From DAOVRL01 sp023128595 (GTDB lineage Bacteria; Planctomycetota; Phycisphaerae; Sedimentisphaerales; Anaerobacaceae), in contig DAOVRL010000002.1 in NCBI GenBank assembly GCA_030628155.1, positions 1 to 64,000 of the forward strand: 64,000 nucleotides of DNA. The letters are read 5' to 3'. Numbering within the stretch: the stretch's first letter is position 1; each line of letters opens with the position of its first letter. The notes under the pieces were generated by a model. That model was not told where the DNA came from. It searched no databases and saw nothing but the letters and a program-made list of their open reading frames with translations. Of this stretch, positions 61,319 to 64,000 are shown piece by piece. The position numbers were made by a program, and so were the translations under genes.

Positions 61319-62215
61319 TCATTTTCCCGTGTGCCCTTGGTTTGTCGTGTTGATAAAATGCCGGGCGATTGTCGTCAGGGCCGCGGTTTTCCTCGCGGCT
61401 TTGGTCTGCTTTTTGTCATTACCGCGTCCCTTGTCATTCCCGCGAAAGCGGGAATCCACTTGTCCGCAGGTTTGCCGGAACCCTGCTTTCACAGGTGTGA
61501 CAGACTGGGAGGCTCTCACACCTGGCCTTTTCGCCGGGGTGACAGACTGCGGGGCTCTCACACCTGGCCTTTTCGCCGGGGTGACATCGCCGGGATGTTC
61601 AGCGAGTGACAATGCTTCTTCGACGATTTGCTGCTGCTTATCATTTAGGAAGAAGACCAGCGGAGCTGCAAAGTCAGTTGCGGCAATTTTTGCAGGCATC
61701 CTGGGCATTCTTAGATTGGTAAGACGCTTTATCCGGGCTGCTGAGTGCGGGAGAAGCTTTGAAAGCTCGCGTGCATTCATTTGGCTGTTGAGCTTTTTGA
61801 GCAGTGCGAGTTTCTTGGCGAGGACATCCGAGCCGCCGAGGCGGTTGAGCGTCGCCAGCAATATGTCGGTCTGCTCATCGTCGATGTCCCAGACGATCAC
61901 ATCAGCCTTCTTGTAGCCGAGCTGCTTTAGAGCCTTCCAGCGATGATGACCGTTGATAATCTGAAAGACGCCGGTTTCTTTTACCGCAGAGCACGCAGAG
62001 ACCGCCGAGTTGTTCTCGATATTCTTTTCTCTGGGCTCTTTGCGATCTCGGCGGTTAATCGTTTGCGGGCAGGGCCTGACGACCAACGGCTCGTATCGGC
62101 CGGTCCGCTCGATGTTGCGAACCAGCTTCGCAAAATTGCTCTTGCTCATCCGGTTCGGGTTGTCCGGATGGCCAACGAGCTTGTCCAAAGCGATAGATTG
62201 AATGTTGTTCATCAT
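61319..62215 (-). CDS. ParB/Srx-like nuclease-fold protein with in-frame repeat insertions
   Basis: The 298-residue protein starts MMNNIQSIALDKLVGHPDNP and has the ParB N-terminal fold with GRYEPLVVRP and the IINGHHRWKALKQLG box (GHxRxxA). A helix-rich part follows (RELSKLLPHSAARIKRL). Two stretches look inserted. About 30 residues (INRRDRKEPREKNIENNSAV) split the ParB domain, produced by a palindromic sequence at about 61985-62056. A C-terminal run (TPAKRPGVRAPQSV twice, then VDSRFRGNDKGRGND) comes from repeats at 61431-61580. GAGG precedes the ATG at 62215. Phage or plasmid ParB-like proteins act as nucleases or DNA binders. Confidence 0.8.
   Translation of the reverse strand: MMNNIQSIALDKLVGHPDNPNRMSKSNFAKLVRNIERTGRYEPLVVRPCPQTINRRDRKEPREKNIENNSAVSACSAVKETGVFQIINGHHRWKALKQLGYKKADVIVWDIDDEQTDILLATLNRLGGSDVLAKKLALLKKLNSQMNARELSKLLPHSAARIKRLTNLRMPRMPAKIAATDFAAPLVFFLNDKQQQIVEEALSLAEHPGDVTPAKRPGVRAPQSVTPAKRPGVRASQSVTPVKAGFRQTCGQVDSRFRGNDKGRGNDKKQTKAARKTAALTTIARHFINTTNQGHTGK
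61436..61455. repeat. TTCCCGCGAAAGCGGGAA palindrome inside parB
   Basis: ATTCCCGC (61436-61443) and GCGGGAAT (61448-61455) flank a 4-nt loop. This widespread genomic palindrome is translated here as part of VDSRFRGNDKG. Confidence 0.75.
61497..61580. repeat. two tandem 42-bp direct repeats inside parB
   Basis: Units 61497-61538 and 61539-61580 differ at only a few bases, and a third unit begins at 61581 (GTGACATCGCCGG). Being a multiple of three they keep the frame and encode the PAKRPGVRAxQSVT repeat. Confidence 0.88.
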
Positions 62216-62240
62216 AATTCTAAGACCTCGATGCTTGTAC

Positions 62241-62445
62241 GTCATTGCGAGGCCTGTGAAGCAGGCCGTGGCAATCTCCAACCTATAGGCGCTTGAGATT
62301 GCTTCGCTTCGCTCCTAAGAAAATAGAGGGTTTTTACAGGCCAGGGGTGGAGATTGCCGGAGTCGCTTCGCTCCTTCGCAATGACGGAATTGGGCGTTTT
62401 TCTTCTATATGCATCCTGAGAATCAGGTGAGGTGCTCGCAATGAC
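62241..62445. repeat. compound palindromic repeat (CATTGCGAG element joined to copy B of the 134-bp repeat)
   Basis: GTCATTGCGAGGCC (62241-62254) starts a palindromic element whose right part (GCTTCGCTTCGCTC) runs directly into the 134-bp unit at 62312-62445, matching 9149-9282. It fills almost all of the spacer between the GNAT gene and parB. Confidence 0.8.
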
Positions 62446-62510
62446 GGCGGAGGCTAAGATTGATTCGGTTTGTTTCGCGTCGCTCAGCATGACTGCAATT
62501 CTCTTCAATT

Positions 62511-63254
62511 CTAAATCTCCATCTCCAGATTCGGATTGAACCAGATGTAATAGACGGGGCGAAACGTCAGCTTGCTCAGTACGTATCGCGTTCGCTCCAG
62601 GCCGGGTAACATGTCACGGCGACGGCCGTAGCTCTGAAGAAAGGCTTTGATTTCACGCTCAATGAATCCAGCCTGGGCTTTGTCTAAGCGGGCGAGTTTC
62701 TGCCGTACGCATTGCGGGTCGATAAGCTCGCGCTGCTCAATTGCGACGGTGCTAAATGCCTCGACCATCCGAACACAACGCGCAGGGGTCTTCGCAACAT
62801 ACGCTGTCATGCCGGCCTTTTCAAAGAACGGATTGACCAGGCCCATCACCGCCAGTGCCTCGACGATGGGGCAGTTCATCGTTGGCATCGTTTCACGGAC
62901 CAGCCGAGAGGCCAACCCGAGCCCTCTGAATCTCGGCTCAATGATGACCCTGGCGATGCAGCGGATGTTCTTGTTGATAAGCGGCAAGGCAGTGCCCCTG
63001 TCGAAGCCGGTAAAAAAACCGCCGGTGGCGACTGTGCGAAGCTCCAGCGCCGGGCCGGGCATCCTATAGACGATAACTCCGACAGGCTCACCACCTAACC
63101 GCCCTGCCAGGCGATCCGTGGCTTTCAACGCGAAGATCGCCGCGAACGGACCGAGGCTGCTGTCACGGTAGTGGTAGCAGGCGAGCTTCTTGTAATCGTC
63201 AATACCGCCAGCGACAATTTGCAGACCCCTGCTGAGAGAACAACTACGCATCAT
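62511..63254 (-). CDS. GNAT-fold protein, partner of an ABC ATPase (COG2401-like half)
   Basis: The 247-residue protein has a GNAT core: strands EPVGVIVYRMPGPALELRTV, motif A with ARVIIEPRFRGLGLASRLVR (acetyl-CoA loop R110-GLGLA) and VEALAVMGLVNPFFEKAGMT. The start CYHYRDSSLGPFAAIFALK recalls Mom-type DNA-modification GNAT proteins. The ATG overlaps the ATPase stop (63251-63254). COG2401 is defined as an ABC ATPase fused to a predicted acetyltransferase, and here the two halves are adjacent genes. DNA or nucleotide modification is inferred, not shown. Confidence 0.75.
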   Translation of the reverse strand: MMRSCSLSRGLQIVAGGIDDYKKLACYHYRDSSLGPFAAIFALKATDRLAGRLGGEPVGVIVYRMPGPALELRTVATGGFFTGFDRGTALPLINKNIRCIARVIIEPRFRGLGLASRLVRETMPTMNCPIVEALAVMGLVNPFFEKAGMTAYVAKTPARCVRMVEAFSTVAIEQRELIDPQCVRQKLARLDKAQAGFIEREIKAFLQSYGRRRDMLPGLERTRYVLSKLTFRPVYYIWFNPNLEMEI

Positions 63255-63901
63255 CGTTTCCTGCCTCGCTTATATGTGACCTCGGTCGGGCCCGAGTACG
63301 GCTTGGTGACCAGGACGTCCGGCGCCAAATCCAGCAGAATGTCTTTTGCACATGAAGCTAATACAAAAGTAGTGCCGGTCTTCTTTGCAAACTTGTAAAC
63401 ATTGTATGAAATCACCGCAGCGGTAATGCGGTCGAGGGCCGAGCAAAATTCGTCTGCGAAGATGAATTTCTTCTTCTCCGCTAATGCAATCGCCAAACGA
63501 AAACGCCACTTCTGACCGTCACTGAGATTGTTAGGCTGATTAAGGATACAGTAACAATCGCTCAGACCGGCGAAGCCGAGTATTCTAAGCCCGGTCAGCA
63601 CATCACCATCAATACAGTCAATCAGGGTCTTATCGACCGGCAGATCTATCCGGCTGACGTTCACCCTTTGCGAGGCCGGGATGCACTTCTCCAGCTCTCT
63701 GAGCAGAACGCTTTTGCCTGCTCCTGACGGGCCTCTAATATATACGATGTCACCATCATTGATTTCGAGCCTGCAACTGTGGGTCTCGTATCTTTCGGTG
63801 AGTCGGTCCACTGTAAGCCCGAACATTCTGCATAGCTGCACAACCTTCTCGGTAATCTGCGCGTGCCAGGTGAAACTTTTTGAGATGCTATATGTCGCCA
63901 T
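63251..63901 (-). CDS. soluble ABC-type ATPase (COG2401-like half)
   Basis: The 216-residue ABC ATPase has no membrane partner. Walker A is IRGPSGAGKSVLLREL (about 55-70), the signature is LSDGQKWRFRLAIALAE (126-142), Walker B is KKFIFADEFCSALDR (144-158) and TTFVLASCAKDI is near the switch. A helical first 45 residues precede the nucleotide-binding fold. Its stop overlaps the start of the GNAT gene as ATGA, so the two are made together. Its own start overlaps the end of the partial upstream gene. Confidence 0.82.
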   Translation of the reverse strand: MATYSISKSFTWHAQITEKVVQLCRMFGLTVDRLTERYETHSCRLEINDGDIVYIRGPSGAGKSVLLRELEKCIPASQRVNVSRIDLPVDKTLIDCIDGDVLTGLRILGFAGLSDCYCILNQPNNLSDGQKWRFRLAIALAEKKKFIFADEFCSALDRITAAVISYNVYKFAKKTGTTFVLASCAKDILLDLAPDVLVTKPYSGPTEVTYKRGRKR

Positions 63902-64000
63902 ATTTCAAGCCTCCTGCTTCGTCTTTCGCGTAGGTTCGCATATTCGCTATTGGTTTGCCTTGAAGGACTCGTTGGATTTTCTTGAGCGTTTCGCGGGCTT
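63888..64000 (-). CDS. C-terminal fragment of an upstream gene (continues past window)
   Basis: A frame open to the window edge ends ...MRTYAKDEAGGLKYGDI at TAG 63888-63890, overlapping the ATPase start by 14 nt, and contains ARETLKKIQRVLQGKPIAN. The coding density and overlap suggest the first visible gene of the operon. No family is recognised from about 36 residues. Confidence 0.4.
   Translation of the reverse strand, partial: ARETLKKIQRVLQGKPIANMRTYAKDEAGGLKYGDI

Noticed and set aside
61497..61580. Possible CRISPR-like direct repeats
   Set aside because: 42-bp units are directly tandem, without spacers, and lie in frame inside parB.

Overview
The window reads as chromosomal DNA of a planctomycete, most likely a Phycisphaerae or Sedimentisphaerales-like lineage. 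This is an inference from gene content. The evidence is a GLUG-repeat secreted protein with a dockerin-like tail, a discoidin/TolB/di-c-heme giant of the hydrazine-synthase-alpha type, a formylglycine sulfatase, Tat-exported Gfo/Idh and FAD enzymes, a siroheme-dependent (Ahb) heme route, an enlarged RNase P RNA, and many dispersed palindromic repeats. No rRNA, tRNA or CRISPR array was recognised.

Layout. 1-7.2 kb: RNase P RNA and nadB on the minus strand, then a plus-strand overlapping heme cluster (siroheme decarboxylase, HemX/CcsA-like membrane protein, hemA, ahbD). 7.4-15 kb: the dnaA locus. Reading the minus strand, lptB, an OLD-like ATPase with a TOPRIM-like partner, def, fmt, rsmB, a cluster of DnaA-box-like sites (candidate oriC) and dnaA. 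15.3-20 kb: plus-strand metallophosphoesterase, yidC and mnmE. 20-34 kb: minus-strand dnaK, a repeat-rich non-coding stretch, the GLUG protein, mcsA-mcsB, a PTPS/QueD-family protein, coaD, an S9 peptidase, a heme-motif sensor kinase and aspS. 34-39 kb: a small membrane protein, an FG-GAP protein, a 162-bp mobile-looking inverted-repeat element and the 975-residue discoidin/c-heme protein.

39-43.9 kb: a gene desert with an orphan promoter and terminators, an unknown protein, a lone phage-type large terminase, and a RelE-like toxin with an XRE-Panacea antitoxin driven by a consensus promoter. 44-57 kb: exported catabolic enzymes (FAD oxidoreductase, Gfo/Idh, sulfatase, penicillin-acylase-like lipoprotein, DUF5060-type protein) broken up by a decayed GLUG fragment, palindromic repeats, a second toxin-antitoxin pair and a second copy of the 162-bp element. 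57-58.7 kb: rsmI and rsmE. 59-64 kb: a minus-strand phage-derived gene string: a soluble ABC ATPase overlapping a GNAT protein (the two halves of the COG2401 architecture), a ParB-like protein, a DUF1376-like replication protein, an HNH-AP2 protein and a small-terminase-like protein. Repeats are inserted in frame into at least two of these genes.

Most novel candidates: the split ABC-ATPase/GNAT system with its ParB and terminase genes; the OLD-like ATPase with TOPRIM partner beside the replication origin; the Panacea toxin-antitoxin pair; the two 162-bp three-hairpin elements directly upstream of exported-protein genes; and the very large RNase P RNA.
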